Shown one piece after another: positions 32,640 to 44,269 of a stretch of 64,000 nt of DNA. The position numbers and the translations under genes are program-made. Position 1 is the stretch's first letter; every line of letters begins with the position of its first letter. Origin of the DNA: Mesostigma viride (Eukaryota > Streptophyta > Mesostigmatophyceae > Mesostigmatales > Mesostigmataceae); the NCBI GenBank assembly GCA_009746045.1, contig RPFO01000082.1:263093-327092 (forward strand), in the 5' to 3' direction. The notes below the pieces were generated by a model. That model saw nothing but the letters and a program-made list of their open reading frames with translations. It was not told where the DNA came from and did no database searches.

Positions 32640-35518
32640 ATGGGCGCTCCTCCAGGCTTGGACGCCGACATGCAAGCTGAGATGGATAGACTGAGAGCGA
32701 AATACCAGCAAAAGCCTGACGGAACATGGGATTGCCACGAGGTCAAGCAGTATGCAGAGCCGGCAACTCAACCTTCAGGTTCATTGCTCAAGCCATTCCC
32801 ATTTTCAACAAAACAAGGTGTCTGTCTTAGCAATTTCATCACAGTGCGCTCTTTTCGTTTGTTTACACTGCAATCGAATACCAGGAGGCACGTTGATGTT
32901 CAGTGGTTTATGTTAAACAACTTAATTAACATGCTGCCACGACCGTCCTGTTTGCGTGGTTCGCTGAGCCAGCTTCCAAAATTGGCGCCGACGTCAAAGT
33001 CTGCGGGCGCTGTCAGGGCTCCGGAGAGGAGGTCGAGCATTATGAGTACAGGGTTATGCGGGTAAATACCGAAGTTTGCAACCTTGCACGGATTTTCCAG
33101 CTGAATGCTCGTTGTAGACCATTTCACCGCATTGTGTATATCGTCTGTTTGTGGAAATCGCCTGCGGGCCTTCACGACAACCAATTCAAATCAGTTTAGT
33201 GAGTATTGAAATCACCCAGTATCTACCTCTCTATCTGCCTGCTCTTTGTTTTCACGTACCGTTTGCTCCCCTGGAGTAGTGTAAAGGCTGTACGCTTTCA
33301 ATTGTTAAAGGCAACTTCTTATTTTTCTCACCATAGATCATGCTTTACAGCATTAGACTTGGCACACGAACTTGACGCTGGATTTTCCCTTCTAATTTAG
33401 CTACAGTTTGTAGATTCCATGCATAATACAACAGCATGCTCAAAGAATGCCTTTACCCGTGGGTTTCGCTTGGCATGTGGGATTCATCTGGGGATGTGGT
33501 TGTCATAGCGGGCTGTCTGGTCTCGGGGATGTCCATGGCATCAAACGCGATGCACAATAGCCATGACGTGTTGTTGAATACACCAACCTTATATAATGAG
33601 AGTTTGAAAGTCCTGCTATGTGCTGAGCTTTGATGACCAAACAACATTGGTCTGCAAACGAAATTTCATCCAGATTAGCAATTTATTTGGGGATGTAGAC
33701 ACACAATAAGGCTAAGGTTTTCCTGGCTTGACTGCTGCGGCATGGGTTGCACATGCCAGCTTTGCATCCTATCCTTTATATCGCAGGCGAGATTATGATG
33801 CCTGCATGGTGAACAGACCTAGTTAATACCCCTTGGTGACTTCTGGGCAGCATAAGAACTCCAGTATATGGTTTGATTACAACTTCATATTACAATTCTC
33901 TGGATCCCTGGATGGTTTACAAGATTGCACCCTTTGTCCAAATATCAGATCCTTGTACCTGCAGGGGCAGAGCTGCACTACATTATCTTCACTAGCTCCC
34001 CTTGCCAAGATGTTTCCGCTTTGCCAATGCGTTGCGCTAGGGTTCCGTTGCTATTGGAGACGAGTAACAGGTGCCAGCAAGAGTTGTTACGGTTGGGCTA
34101 TGCTACTCTGGGTCAAAATGGTTGGGTTGGGGTAAGTTTGGATGCAATCGCACCCAGATGTAGGGTTATGCGTAAATTTTATCTGGGCACATCACAGAGG
34201 ATCAGCGGACACGCGATGAGCAGGTATGCTCCAGTATATGCCAAAATTCTATATACTGCAAACTGAGCAAATGGCTTTTATACAATATGTTTCTTGTTAT
34301 GTAACGTTCGGCCCCTTCTTTTCCGCACTCAGTCGGAGTGCAGAGACTGCAAGGGCGGCGGCGTGGTGAGGATGCATGGGTTTGAGATGCAGCCGGTGGT
34401 GGATGATGGTGCGTTTGCCACATCGTGGCGTTCTATTAGGGGGCTACGGACACAAGGGAGCTGCTGACTGGCCCGTTCACTACGAAAGTAGATTGAGAAT
34501 GTTGATTCACACGATTAGAGTAGGTTTAGTTTTCCTTGGTATTCTAGTGTGCGTTGTATTGTCAGTGACCCCGTTGTTAACTGTCAGTAACCTTACCCAA
34601 GGGCCTATAGAAGGGAATATTCCTTGTCGGATGCAGCTGTTTGCTAGTTATGTCTTGTTTTCTCTGGCCTACAGGCTGGCAAACCGGTTCTCTTATCTTA
34701 GCATACAAGGAAGGCATTTTGTTTAGCAGGGCAGGGGGTGTCCTGTCACGTATGAAACCCTCGTGGGGGTGCAGGCAATCGTCTGGGCATTTCATGGCAG
34801 ATCTGGTTTCACACTTCAGCTCGCTCTTGCTCATCATGTGAGTGGCATGGAGCATCATCCGCGTTACGCAACCGCATAAATGCACACATATCACACTCAT
34901 CTAACATTTTCCAATTTTCCGGCACGGTCACATGCCCTTCTGTCTTTTTGTGACAGTGGGCTACGCATACATGCATGTTTTGTATCGGCAGCCAACTAAC
35001 GATGGTGGGATCTGCGGTGTCTTGTTGGTTGCAGCAGCAGCGGCGGCGGCGGCGGCAGACGAGGCAGGCCTCCAAATGGTCCTCTGCTGCAAGTGTGGGC
35101 GGGAGGGGCGAGAGGACCGCATGTTTGCGTGTGGGCGATGCCGGGTGGCGTTGTAAGTATGCAGCGCGCTAGCCGCATGCCCCTGCCTGCAGTGGGATGC
35201 ATTGAGTGTGCAGTGTGCATTGAGTGCTGCAACAGTTGTTGCCAGAGTTAGGAAATGGGAACAGCAGCCCTGTGAAACTGGTTTCCCTGATTCCCTCTCC
35301 TCTTCTGATGCACGTACGTGTAGACCATCATAGTCGTGTTAGCAAATGATTGGAGTCCGGTACTTGCTGCTGTGTGGCACTGATTGTTGTGGCAACCTCG
35401 CGCTGGCGCTCGTCGGCTTATTTTGCATGACATTGGCAGATATTGCGGCCAATACTGTCAGCGCGTCCACTGGCCAAAGCACAAGCGGGAGTGCAAGGAC
35501 CCTTCCCAAACAGCCTGA
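32640..35518 (+). CDS. Small CxxCxGxG + MYND zinc-finger protein
   Basis: Five exons: 32640-32778, 32973-33061, 34333-34408, 35035-35152, 35440-35518. All introns are GT-AG, phases close, and the product is 166 aa. The ATG at 32640 sits in AACAATGGG, a good context; an in-frame Met at 32571 is a longer alternative. An alternative donor at about 32815 would add 12 codons. The N-terminus is a short charged helix (DADMQAEMDRLRAKYQQ). The middle has two CxxCxGxG-like knuckles (CGRCQGSG and CRDCKGGG) spaced as in DnaJ-type zinc modules. An Ala run leads to a C-terminal MYND finger with the expected order: CCKCG, CGRC, YCGQYCQ, W..HK..C. MYND fingers are protein-interaction modules; no catalytic domain is present, so this is probably an adaptor. 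The exact function is unknown. Confidence 0.85.
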
Positions 35519-35785
35519 AGTGATTGTTTGATCCTGAGAAACGGATGCTTATCAAGCAGCTGCCATAGATCCATACGATGGATTACCTAGGGCTGCGTCG
35601 CCAAGCATGGCGAGAATGGAGCTGCGACATGAGCAACCATAGTGACATGATGGGTCATACTTGCAGGCACATGTAGGCAATCAAGCATGGGCGTTACAAG
35701 TCTGCATGTTTTGAAAACCTCGATTTCTCTGTACGTCAAGGAGACAACGTATATATTTCCTCGCAAAGCCACCAGCTTTGCCTAG

Positions 35786-35870
35786 GCACAAATTGTATTA
35801 ATTAATTAATTAATTAATTAATTAATCAATTAATTAACTAACTAATTAATTAATTAATTAATTAAACTCG
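35786..35870. repeat. (TTAA)n tail of an inverted LINE/SINE 3' end
   Basis: About 70 bp of TTAA repeats followed by ACTCGTGCTCCCGTTGGGGA, the reverse complement of the LINE/SINE 3' hairpin. It is therefore the tail of a minus-oriented retrotransposon fragment whose GATGG repeats continue to about 35940. Confidence 0.8.
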
Positions 35871-35943
35871 TGCTCCCGTTGGGGAGTCACGGAGCACCCC
35901 GATGGATGGATGAATGGATGGATAGATGGATGGATGGAGAGAG

Positions 35944-36090
35944 GGACGGACGGACGGACGGACGGACGGACGGACGGACGGACGGACGGACGGACGGACG
36001 GACGGACGGACGGACGGACGGACGGACGGACGGACGGACGGACGGACGGACGGACGGACGGACGGACGGACGGACGGACGGACGGAGGGA
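35944..36090. repeat. (GGAC)n microsatellite
   Basis: About 145 bp of GGAC repeats flanked by GATGG repeats. It is probably an expansion of the ATCC-rich stretch found near the LINE 3' end (compare 50931-50952 and 60280-60300). Confidence 0.95.
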
Positions 36091-36289
36091 GGGATTAGCT
36101 AAACTCGTGCTCCCGTTGGGGGGATCCATGGTCGATGGATGGATGGCCTTAGTGGCCTACCATGTGAGCAAGCAAGTTGCATATATGAAGTGCAAGCAGC
36201 CCTGGGCCCACAATTTTTTTTTAACACAATTAGTTTGTGTTGCACTTGGATTACGTCGCACGATCCCGGACTATTCATTGGGAGCCCAG

Positions 36290-36560
36290 ATGCATATTCA
36301 TCTCCATTCATATTCATCATCCTGAGCGGCGTTCCAAACGTGGATAAGATCATTGGCAGGCTCGAGCTACCATGGTGGATCCGGATTCTACCGATTACTG
36401 GCCTGTGCTGCATATGGTTGTCTCCTTGATATTAATTGCATGGGAGCCCCTCAAAATTAAATTTAAATCAAATTTTAACATGACTCCGTGGGGAGATCAT
36501 GTCAAGGCCAACCAGCGCAGGCCAGGAATCGGGAGAATCCGGACCATGGTAGCTCTCCGT
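36290..36560. repeat. Inverted pair of partial 'GAGACAACC' repeats
   Basis: Positions 36290-36435 match the forward end of the family (tattcatcatcctga ... ggttgtctccttgat). Positions 36500-36560 match the opposite end in reverse (ccaaccagcgcaggcca ... ggaccatggtagctc). The two halves face each other around an AT-rich spacer. Confidence 0.65.
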
Positions 36561-36739
36561 GATTTGGAAAAAGATGATATGGACAAGGCCAAGTGGGCCC
36601 CTGGGTCATAGAGGACAACGAGCCCCCCCCAGTGGGGAAGCGCCCGCGTGTGCAAACCCGTGGGAGGCACCCCAGACAGCTCCCCTAGGGCAGCGTGAGG
36701 CTGTCTAGATAGATGTTGTAGTTAGAATGCTGTAGATAT

Positions 36740-37394
36740 ATGTCGTGGTCTACCGGGCCGTCGGGCTGGCGCTACGAGCACTTGGAGGTCCTGGTGGGGC
36801 ATGGGGGCGAGGACATTCTCTTTGACACCCTCATTGACCTGGCGGCTGGTCGCGTTCCTCCCGCTGCGCGCGAGTGGTTAGCGGGCGCTCGCCTCCTCGC
36901 TCTGCTCAAGGGTGTCTTGCCCCCCCCCGAGGGCAAGGTGCGCCCGATCGCCTGCGGTGAGGTGCTCCGCAAGCTCGTGGGCAAAGTGATCTGCCGCCAA
37001 AAGGCGCCCGAGCTCCGTGCCTTTTTCTGCCCGCCCCTCGCAGCGGGTGAGACCTCGGTGGCGGCCCAGCTGGGGGTGACGACTCCAGGCGGGGCGGATA
37101 TCCTCATCCATTCGGTGCAGGCCTACCTCGAGGCCCACCCCACCCACGCTGTCGTCAAGGTCGACTGCCACAACGCGTTCAACAGTCTGTCCCGCGCCAG
37201 CATGTTTGCGGCCGTCATGGAGTCCTTCGAGGACTTGTACGCTTGGACAGCCGTGTGCTACGGCCAGCCCGGCCAACTGGTTCACATCATGGAGGACGGC
37301 ACTCGCGGCGGCCTGCTGTCGCGGTCGGGCACCCAACAAGGGGACCCCCTGGGACCCCTGTACTTTGCCGCCCCCCTCCAGGGTTGCCTCCAAG
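36740..37394 (+). pseudogene. RLE-type LINE reverse transcriptase, 5' segment
   Basis: This is the fragment of a non-LTR reverse transcriptase upstream of the transposon insertion. It starts near GPSGWRYEHLEVL, and the N-terminal part of the ORF is missing, so the copy is 5'-truncated or diverged. Motifs seen: VRPIACGEVLRKLVGK, the metal-binding palm strand VVKVDCHNAFNSL (motif A) and GTQQGDPLGPLYFA (motif B'). The frame breaks at the CCAAG target duplication (37390-37394) and continues at 48681-49211. It is a dead gene because of two insertions and a frameshift farther on. Confidence 0.88.
37390..37394. repeat. Target-site duplication CCAAG (left; partner 48681-48685)
   Basis: CCAAG lies immediately outside both terminal inverted repeats, and the RT reading frame is continuous across one copy. 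Confidence 0.9.
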
Positions 37395-37422
37395 GGTGGT
37401 TTTACCGGATTAGGATACATTT
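37395..37422 (+). repeat. Left terminal inverted repeat (28 bp)
   Basis: Identical over 28 bases to the reverse complement of 48653-48680. The inner part, TTAGGATACATTTG, is mirrored by CAAATGTATCCTAA at 37432-37445, giving a 14-bp hairpin with an 8-nt loop at the left end. Confidence 0.95.
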
Positions 37423-37496
37423 GCACAGCTTCAAATGTATCCTAAATGCACCATTGGCAAACATGGTTTCTGGACATGGTCGATATCATTCATATG

Positions 37497-37529
37497 TTTG
37501 GCAAGCATGATATGATCATGCTTGCCAAA
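37497..37529. repeat. Perfect 15-bp palindrome with 3-nt loop, subterminal
   Basis: TTTGGCAAGCATGAT, ATG, then its exact reverse complement. It lies about 100 bp inside the left end of the transposon. Direct copies of GTTGTCTCTTTTCATAT follow at 37533 and 37595. These are candidate transposase-binding or regulatory structures; the rest of 37446-38180 is AT-rich with no gene. Confidence 0.85.
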
Positions 37530-38229
37530 GATGTTGTCTCTTTTCATATTTCACACATATATTATCGGCCTCGGCGTGCCATGCTTCCACGTTTGTTGTC
37601 TCTTTTCATATATTGTAAATATGATCAATAAAATTCCAAACATGACCATGTTGGAGACTTCAAGTGGAGCATCATGATTACTGTTTTCACTATTACGTAA
37701 CCCATGGTTCATGTTAACATGGCATAATGAGCAATCCTATTGACCCCATGACTAATGGTGAAGTTAATAAAGTTACATCGTGGCACGTCACTATAGCATC
37801 AAGTTGCATCATTGTGCATAAAGTAGTTTAGCACTGAGTTGGCATGCCAACACCAGGTACACTAAATAAATTAAAACCAGAATTGATAAACAACCCAGTA
37901 TCCAAATACAGTATCCATATATATGCAGGTCGTACTACAGGTACAGCCACGGCTGCCACGCGGCTTCTGCAGCGATCACGCTCTTTCTCCTAGACAATTG
38001 CTCTACTGGTCCCTACAGGTCGGTCGACTTGGACCATGATGCGTCAAGAACCGTTAATTGACCGACTTAAACAAGATGTTTGTCTACATGCAGCTGTCTG
38101 CACCTAACTAACGCGAAACCGCGTGCTACCAAATATAGCGGGAAATGCATGAGTAACACATGTCAACGCACAACCGGTGGAAATCACGCGATACCAACCG
38201 CGGCAACAGTGGTGTGAACATAGCGGGCA

Positions 38230-38585
38230 CTGCCATGCAAAAAAGCACCAGCAGCGGCATCAGTAGCAAATTGTAGTAGCGGAACAATAGCCACTACATC
38301 AATGCAACAACACATCAGCCCAGCAACACAGCAGCAGCATGACCGTAGCACAGCAGCAGCACAACTGTAGCTCAGCAGCACGGCCGTAATGCAGCAGTGC
38401 ATCAACACAGCAGCACGGCAGCAGCACGACAGCAATACATCAGCGGCACGGCAGCAATGCAGCAACACATCAGCACAACAGCACAACAGCAGCACGGCAG
38501 CAATGCAGCAACAGTAGCATGGCAGCACAGCAGCAGCAGCAGCAGCAGCAGCACATGAGCAGCTCAATGACAACAACCGCTGCTC
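38230..38585. repeat. Degenerate CAG-rich triplet region
   Basis: Interspersed CAGCAGCAC/AACAGCAGC triplets just downstream of the transposase stop, probably its 3' non-coding region. Confidence 0.7.
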
Positions 38586-38590
38586 GCGCT

Positions 38591-41500
38591 TCAGCAGTCG
38601 TCGTCGTCGTCGTCGTCGTCATCGTCATCGGCAAGGATGAGCGCTCGCTTCCGACGCCGGGAGGCGCCTGCGTTGTTGTTCTCCGCCACATCGTCGCTGG
38701 GTGGAACCATCTCGCGCAATCGAGCCTCGGCCAGGGTGATATCCGGCGCTTGCAACGCAGGGACGACCACACCGGGGCACCCGCAGATCTGTGCCTCCAG
38801 CTCGTGGAGAGGCACACAAGAAACCGCGTCCTCCTCCCAACGGGCACCCCAGTACATGGCTACCATGTCGTTTTGCGTGTCGACAACAGCGACACGACCA
38901 TGGTACCTGCCGTCCCGGCTTTCGGTGCGACCGTCCGCGGATGTCACACGCTCCGACGCCCAATGACACACGACTTGCCCTACGAGGTTGCGGCTGCCAC
39001 TCTTGACCTGCAGCCTTATGCCTTCCCAGCATGCCTTCGCCATGCCGACGATGCCCTTCGAGCATTCAGCATCTTGCCACTTCACGACCGGGTGTTCCGC
39101 GTCATAGGGCACCTCCTTCAGCGCCTTTAGGCACTCCTTGGTGAGCTTTTTGTTCGCACCCAAGGAGACTGCATGGGGCGGCTGACCTCGCTTGCCCACC
39201 ACTTGTGTCAAGACGAGGTCTGACGCGGTGATGATCACCGTGTGCGCCGCAGTGGTTGGCGGATGGGGCCATTGCGCAATGTCTGGGTTCCACGGGTGCC
39301 ACGTGTCACGCAAATGCTTAGCGCGGTATACAAAGAGCTCAATAGAAGGTTGGCCGCCATCCTCCTTCGCAACCACCTCCTTGATGATGCCAAAGAGGAC
39401 TGGAGTCCACGTGAGCTTCGAGTTGCAGAGAATACCAGCTGAAGGGTGCCAGTATAGAACAGCGGAGCCTTTCTCAACGCCTTGCATGCGCTTCAAGTAA
39501 GCGACCTTGGCTGTCATGGCCCTGTCTTCTGCCGCCCATTCCTGCTGTGTGTGGCCATCATGAAGAACTCGGTCTACCAGCGGGGTGACGCGCACCGCCT
39601 CTGCGTCGACCAACGCCATGAAGTGCTCTTCTTGCGTCGGTGGTGGTTCAGGCGCTGCATCGTGCTCACGCAGGGCGGAGATGTCCGCGCGAGATGGCCA
39701 CGGCAAAGGGCGCCACTCCTCAGGCACCTCCTCAGGGGCATGTGGGACTTTTGCGAAAAAGGCCTCGTTTGGCTTGATGGTGTCGGGCGGAAAGTACCAC
39801 TGCCAGATGCCATGGGGCAACTTCTCGACCCTTGTTTTGATCGACTCCAGCTCCTTCCCCAGAAACTCCATGTTCAATGGTGCGAAGGCTGGGGTGTCCT
39901 GCAACATCGGAATGCGGTCTGGATCCACAAGTCGGACGCCAAACAGCGGCCGCCCCTCCGCATCAAACTTGTAAGGCTGTGTCATCGCCTTCCCGCACCG
40001 TGGCGCGCCTTCCTGTCGAGTCCCCGCGGGCTGCCACGGCGTCTTTTGGGACTCCGTGGTCCGGTAGGACAACCAGGTCTCTGCGTTGCCCTGTACCTGG
40101 AAGAAGACGGCGTGGTGCACCTTCATTGAGCGACCGCGTTTTTCAGGCACCGGCTGTGCCGCTCCGCCGCCCGCCGGCTGCGCCTCCGGCCCGCCGCGCG
40201 CCGGCTGCCCCGCCCCGCCGCCCGTCGACTGCCCCGCCCCGCCGCCCGTCGACAGCCCCGCCCCGCCGCCCACGCGCGCCGGCAGCGCCGCTGGCCCCCC
40301 GCACGCCGACCGCCCTGCCCCGCCGCCCGTCGACTGCCCCGCCCCGCCGCCCGTCGACAGCCCCGCCCCGCCGCATGCCAGCTGCGCCGGCCCGCCGCCC
40401 ACGCGCGCCGGCAGCGCCGCTGGCCCCCCGCACGCCGACGGCCCTGCCCCGCCGCCCGTCGACTGCCCCGCCCCGCCGCCCGTTGACAGCCCCGCCCCGC
40501 CGCCCACGCGCGCCGGCAGCGCCGCTGGCCCCCCGCACGCCGACCGCCCTGCCCCGCCGCCCGTCGACTGCCCCGCCCCGCCGCCCGTCGACAGCCCCGC
40601 CCCGGCGCCCACGCGCGCCGGCAGCGCCGCTGGCCCCCGCGCGCCGACTGCCCCGCCACGCCGCCCGTCGACAGCCCCGCCCCGCCGCCCACGCGCGCCG
40701 GCAGCGCCGCTGGCCCCCCGCGCGCCGACGGCCCCGCCCCGCCGCCCGTCGACAGCCCCGCCCCGCCGCCCACGCGCGCCGGCAGCACCGCTGGCCCCCC
40801 GCACGCCGACTGCCCCGCCCCGCCGCCCGTCGACAGCCCCGCCCCGCCGCCCACGCGCGCCGGCAGCACCGCTGGCCCCCCGCCCGTCGACTGCCCCGCC
40901 CCGCCGCCCGTCGACAGCCCCGCCCCGCCGCCCACGCGCGCCGGCAGCGCCGCTGGCCCCCCGCGCGCCGACGGCCCTGCCCCGCCGCCCGTCGACTGCC
41001 CCGCCCCGCCGCCCGTCGACAGCCCCGCCCCGCCGCCCACGCGCGCCGGCAGCGCCGCTGGCCCCCCGCACGCCGACCGCCCTGCCCCGCCGCCCGTCGA
41101 CTGCCCCGCCCCGCCGCCCGTCGACAGCCCCGCCCCGCCGCCCACGCGCGCCGGCAGCGCCGCTGGCCCCCCGCACGCCGACCGCCCCGCCACGCCGCCC
41201 GTCGACTGCCCCGCCCCGCCGCCCGTCGACAGCCCCGCCCCGCCGCCCACGCGCGCCGGCAGCGCCGCTGGCCCCCCGCGCGCTGACTGCCCCGCCACGC
41301 CGCCCGTCGACAGCCCCGCCCCGCCGCCCACGCGCGCCGGCAGCACCGCTGGCCCCCCGCACGCCGACTGCCCCGCCCCGCCGCCCGTCGACAGCCCCGC
41401 CCCGCCGCCCACGCGCGCCGGCAGCACCGCTGGCCCCCCGCACGCCGACGGCCCTGCCCCGCCGCCCGTCGACTGCCCCGCCCCGCCGCCCGTCGACAGC

Positions 41501-43761
41501 CCCGCCCCGCCGCCCACGCGCGCCGGCAGCACCGCTGGCCCCCCGCACGCCGACGGCCCTGCCCCGCCGCCCGTCGACTGCCCCGCCCCGCCGCCCGTCG
41601 ACAGCCCCGCCCCGCCGCCCACGCGCGCCGGCAGCGCCGCTGGCCCCCCGCGCGCCGACTGCCCCGCCCCGCCGCCCGCGCGCGCCGGCAGCACCGCTGG
41701 CCCGCCGCCCGTCGACGGCCCTGCCCCGCCGCCCGTCGACTGCCCCGCCCCGCCGCGCACCGGCAGCGCCGCCCCGCTGCCCGCTGACTGCCCCGCCCCG
41801 CCGCGTGCCGGCTGCGCCGCCGCTGCCGCCCCGCCGCGCACCGATGGCGCCGCCCCTCCGTGCGCCGGCTGCGCCTCGCTGCACGCAGGCTGCACGACAT
41901 CACCACGCACCCTGGTGACCTTGATAACCTGATCCTCCCTACCGGTCATCCAATCTACTGTGCTGCACCAACCGGCAAACGACTCGCGCTGCAACGGAGT
42001 GAGAAAGTTCCTGACATCGTAAGCGACCCCCAATACCTTGACCTCCGTGCCAGCGGGGACGGTCGAGTTGCAGTTCGCAGCTGCACCACTAGGCTGACGG
42101 AATGCCTCTTCTATGGCCGCCACCCAGCTCTCCAAAGTTGGGTACTTGTGCACGAAGCTAGGCCCCCCCGCCACAGCGTGTCTCATGTAGGCCACAAGCA
42201 CGCCGAATTTCTGATCTGGGTCGGCGTGCGTGTGGCCCACGAGCATGCGGTGCATTTCGACGACGTCGAAGAAGCCAACGTGTACGAGCCACCATGCAAA
42301 CAGTAAGACGGTGTGATTCCGGTTTTCACTCCCACCGTCCAGTTGCAGGCACAAACACCTGGGCATGTGCGGCAGCCCCGCCCTCCTCCATGGCTGGTCC
42401 CTCATCAACTGCGCCAGGATGTGCATCAGCATCGTGACGGTGACACTGCCGGAGAGGTTGTCGGTCATGAGGACCCATGCGAGAACGATGAACCACATCG
42501 CCTTGTACCCATGGACGGCCGCACAGAAGAGCGAGAACGGCATCATGCCACCTGCATAGCTGCCCCATGAGTCGGGCCCCCCCACCAGCTTCGGCCAGTA
42601 TGTCTTGGCGTGATCCAGCTTGTCGAGGTTGATCGACAAAATGGCCGTCAACATAGCGGCCACCATCGCGCAGGCAAGCTCGCGCCTCAACCAATAGTTC
42701 TGGCGGGTAAACCAGGCCAGAGCGACATGCTGCTTGATTTGGTTGTCGACGTACTGCCGTTGTGCCTCAGTTGAAGCACCGCGGCGCCGCATGCGCAGTT
42801 CCACGCAGTCCGCGCAGTGACCGGTGCTCTTGTTGTGCGGGCATACCACCACCTTCGGGCTCCTCTGCCCTGGGAAGTAGTCGCCTTTGCAGTAGGTGCG
42901 CCAGATGCGGTAGAATGCGTTGTAGCCTAGCACCTTGGCCCCTTCCCCCGCTTCTGCCACCACGTCTTCAACGTACATGGCGTGCATCTCCTTGATGGAC
43001 ATGACGTCCATGAAGACAACGCCAGCATGAGTCGGGTCATGGTCTGCGATCTGCTGCACCAACTCGTGCATCCACATTGCTGCGTGTTCGCCAACCTCCG
43101 AACGCCCCCGAGCATCACGCTCAGGTGGTGCGTGCTCCAGACCAACACCGAAAGTCGCTAGGTCGTTGGGATGCACGGTCAGGAAATACTCTTTCGCCGA
43201 CACGACCGACGCCACCAGATTGTTCCAAGTCGCCCGGGTAACGCCGGCCATCTTCCGGATGGCAGATGCACAACCGGTGACGGTGTACATGCACCCCGCA
43301 ATCACCACGTCCACGTGTAAAGGGCCGGTAATGATGTACTTCTTGTAACGGCCACCGTCGGCAGGGGATTCTACCTCGATGTTGCCCACGCCGGCCGACC
43401 GGATCACGTCGCAAAGGGAGGCCATGCGCTGCTGGTCCGTTTGGTTGTACAGGTACTCTCGAAAGGCAGTCCACGACCTGGTATCGGTAAGTAAGGTGCC
43501 CACCTTCTCGAGGCAATGCTCCCCACAAGTCGGACCGCACTTCCTGGCCTTGGCGATGTCCTTGTCAACGGACTTCAATTTGGAGGCGAGAAGCCGGGCG
43601 CCATCTTTCTTCCCACTGCGCTTCGCTCGAGAGGAAGACGTGCCGGGCCCCATTTCCGTGTGAAGCAGGTCGTCGTCAGAGCCGTCAGAATCTACGCCCC
43701 AACTAGCTTCAGAACTCGCATCCGAATCCACCAGGTCTGGCACATCCCATTCTTCATCCAT
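38591..43761 (-). CDS. Giant predicted DDE/RNase-H-fold transposase (one frameshift)
   Basis: The ORF starts at ATG 43761 (MDEEWDVPDLVDSDAS). An acidic N-terminus leads to a Cys cluster (CGPTCGEHC, about residue 80), a region with CPHNKSTGHCADC (about 308), then a domain with ILSINLDKLDHAK (about 380), LQLDGGSENRN (about 472) and VGHTHADPDQKF (about 510). These three match, in order and spacing, the conserved Asp motifs of the HTHxDxDQ family (Pfam DUF7869-type, presumed RNase-H fold). About 580 residues of Pro/Ala/Gly-rich tandem repeats follow, then a unique C-terminal domain (about 500 aa from KVHHAVFFQVQ) ending in an Asp run. The frame breaks once: a run of five C at 40634-40638 where sister repeats have six. 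With that base present the product is about 1,723 aa. Inferred role: catalysing movement of the 37395-48680 element. Confidence 0.78.
40145..41890. repeat. GC-rich coding tandem repeats of the transposase linker
   Basis: Blocks reading (minus strand) AGLSTGGGAGQSTGGGAG / PSACGGPAALPARVGGG repeat about 18 times. The DNA is about 85% GC and has no stop in several frames on either strand, so plus-strand frames of up to 610 codons here are shadows. Blocks differ by whole 36-bp modules. Confidence 0.85.
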
Positions 43762-43764
43762 GTT

Positions 43765-44225
43765 AATAGGAAATCTACTGTATTACACCCGGTGGTGCTT
43801 GGACAGAAGCAAGAAACCCCGCCCACCGCTCAAATGTGGCGCCCAACAAAGCCCCAAACTGTTTTCTTCAATAAGTCTACTGTTCTACATCCGGTGGTGG
43901 ATGGACACAAGCAATAAAGGCCCCGCCCACACCTCAGATTTCTTTAGAAAATCTACTGATCTACATTCGATGGCGCCTTCACAGAAGCAGGAAACTCCGC
44001 CCACCGGTCAAATGTGACGCCCAACAAAGCCCCAACTGATTTCTTCAAGAAGTATACTGTTTTACAGCCGGTAGTGCTTGGGCAGAAGCACTATAAAAGA
44101 GACAACCAGCGCAGGCCAGAAATCGCAGGCCAGAAATCGCAACTATGTAAAGCCCGCCCACACATCGGATTTCTTTACGAAAAACCTGTTTTACATTCGA
44201 TGGGGTCTTGACAGATTCAAACAAA
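43765..44225. repeat. Degenerate 75-105 bp tandem repeats upstream of the transposase gene
   Basis: Four to five diverged units, each starting 'aa(a/g)t(c/a)tactg..ctacat.cg' and continuing 'cccgcccac'. They occupy the transposase promoter side of the divergent spacer. A CTATAAAAG (44091-44099) is a possible TATA box. A short piece of the GAGACAACC repeat family (44099-44141) is embedded here. Confidence 0.6.
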
Positions 44226-44269
44226 TTATCGTTTCTACCTGCGTGCGACTGCTGCGGCTGAGTGCTGCA

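Noticed and set aside
35870-36325. (Asp-Gly-Arg-Thr)n ORF
   Set aside because: Purely the GGAC microsatellite.
40086-41918. Plus-strand frames of 469-610 codons (Pro/Arg/Ala-rich)
   Set aside because: Mirror images of the GC-rich repeat inside the minus-strand transposase ORF; both flanking unique domains are coding on the minus strand only.
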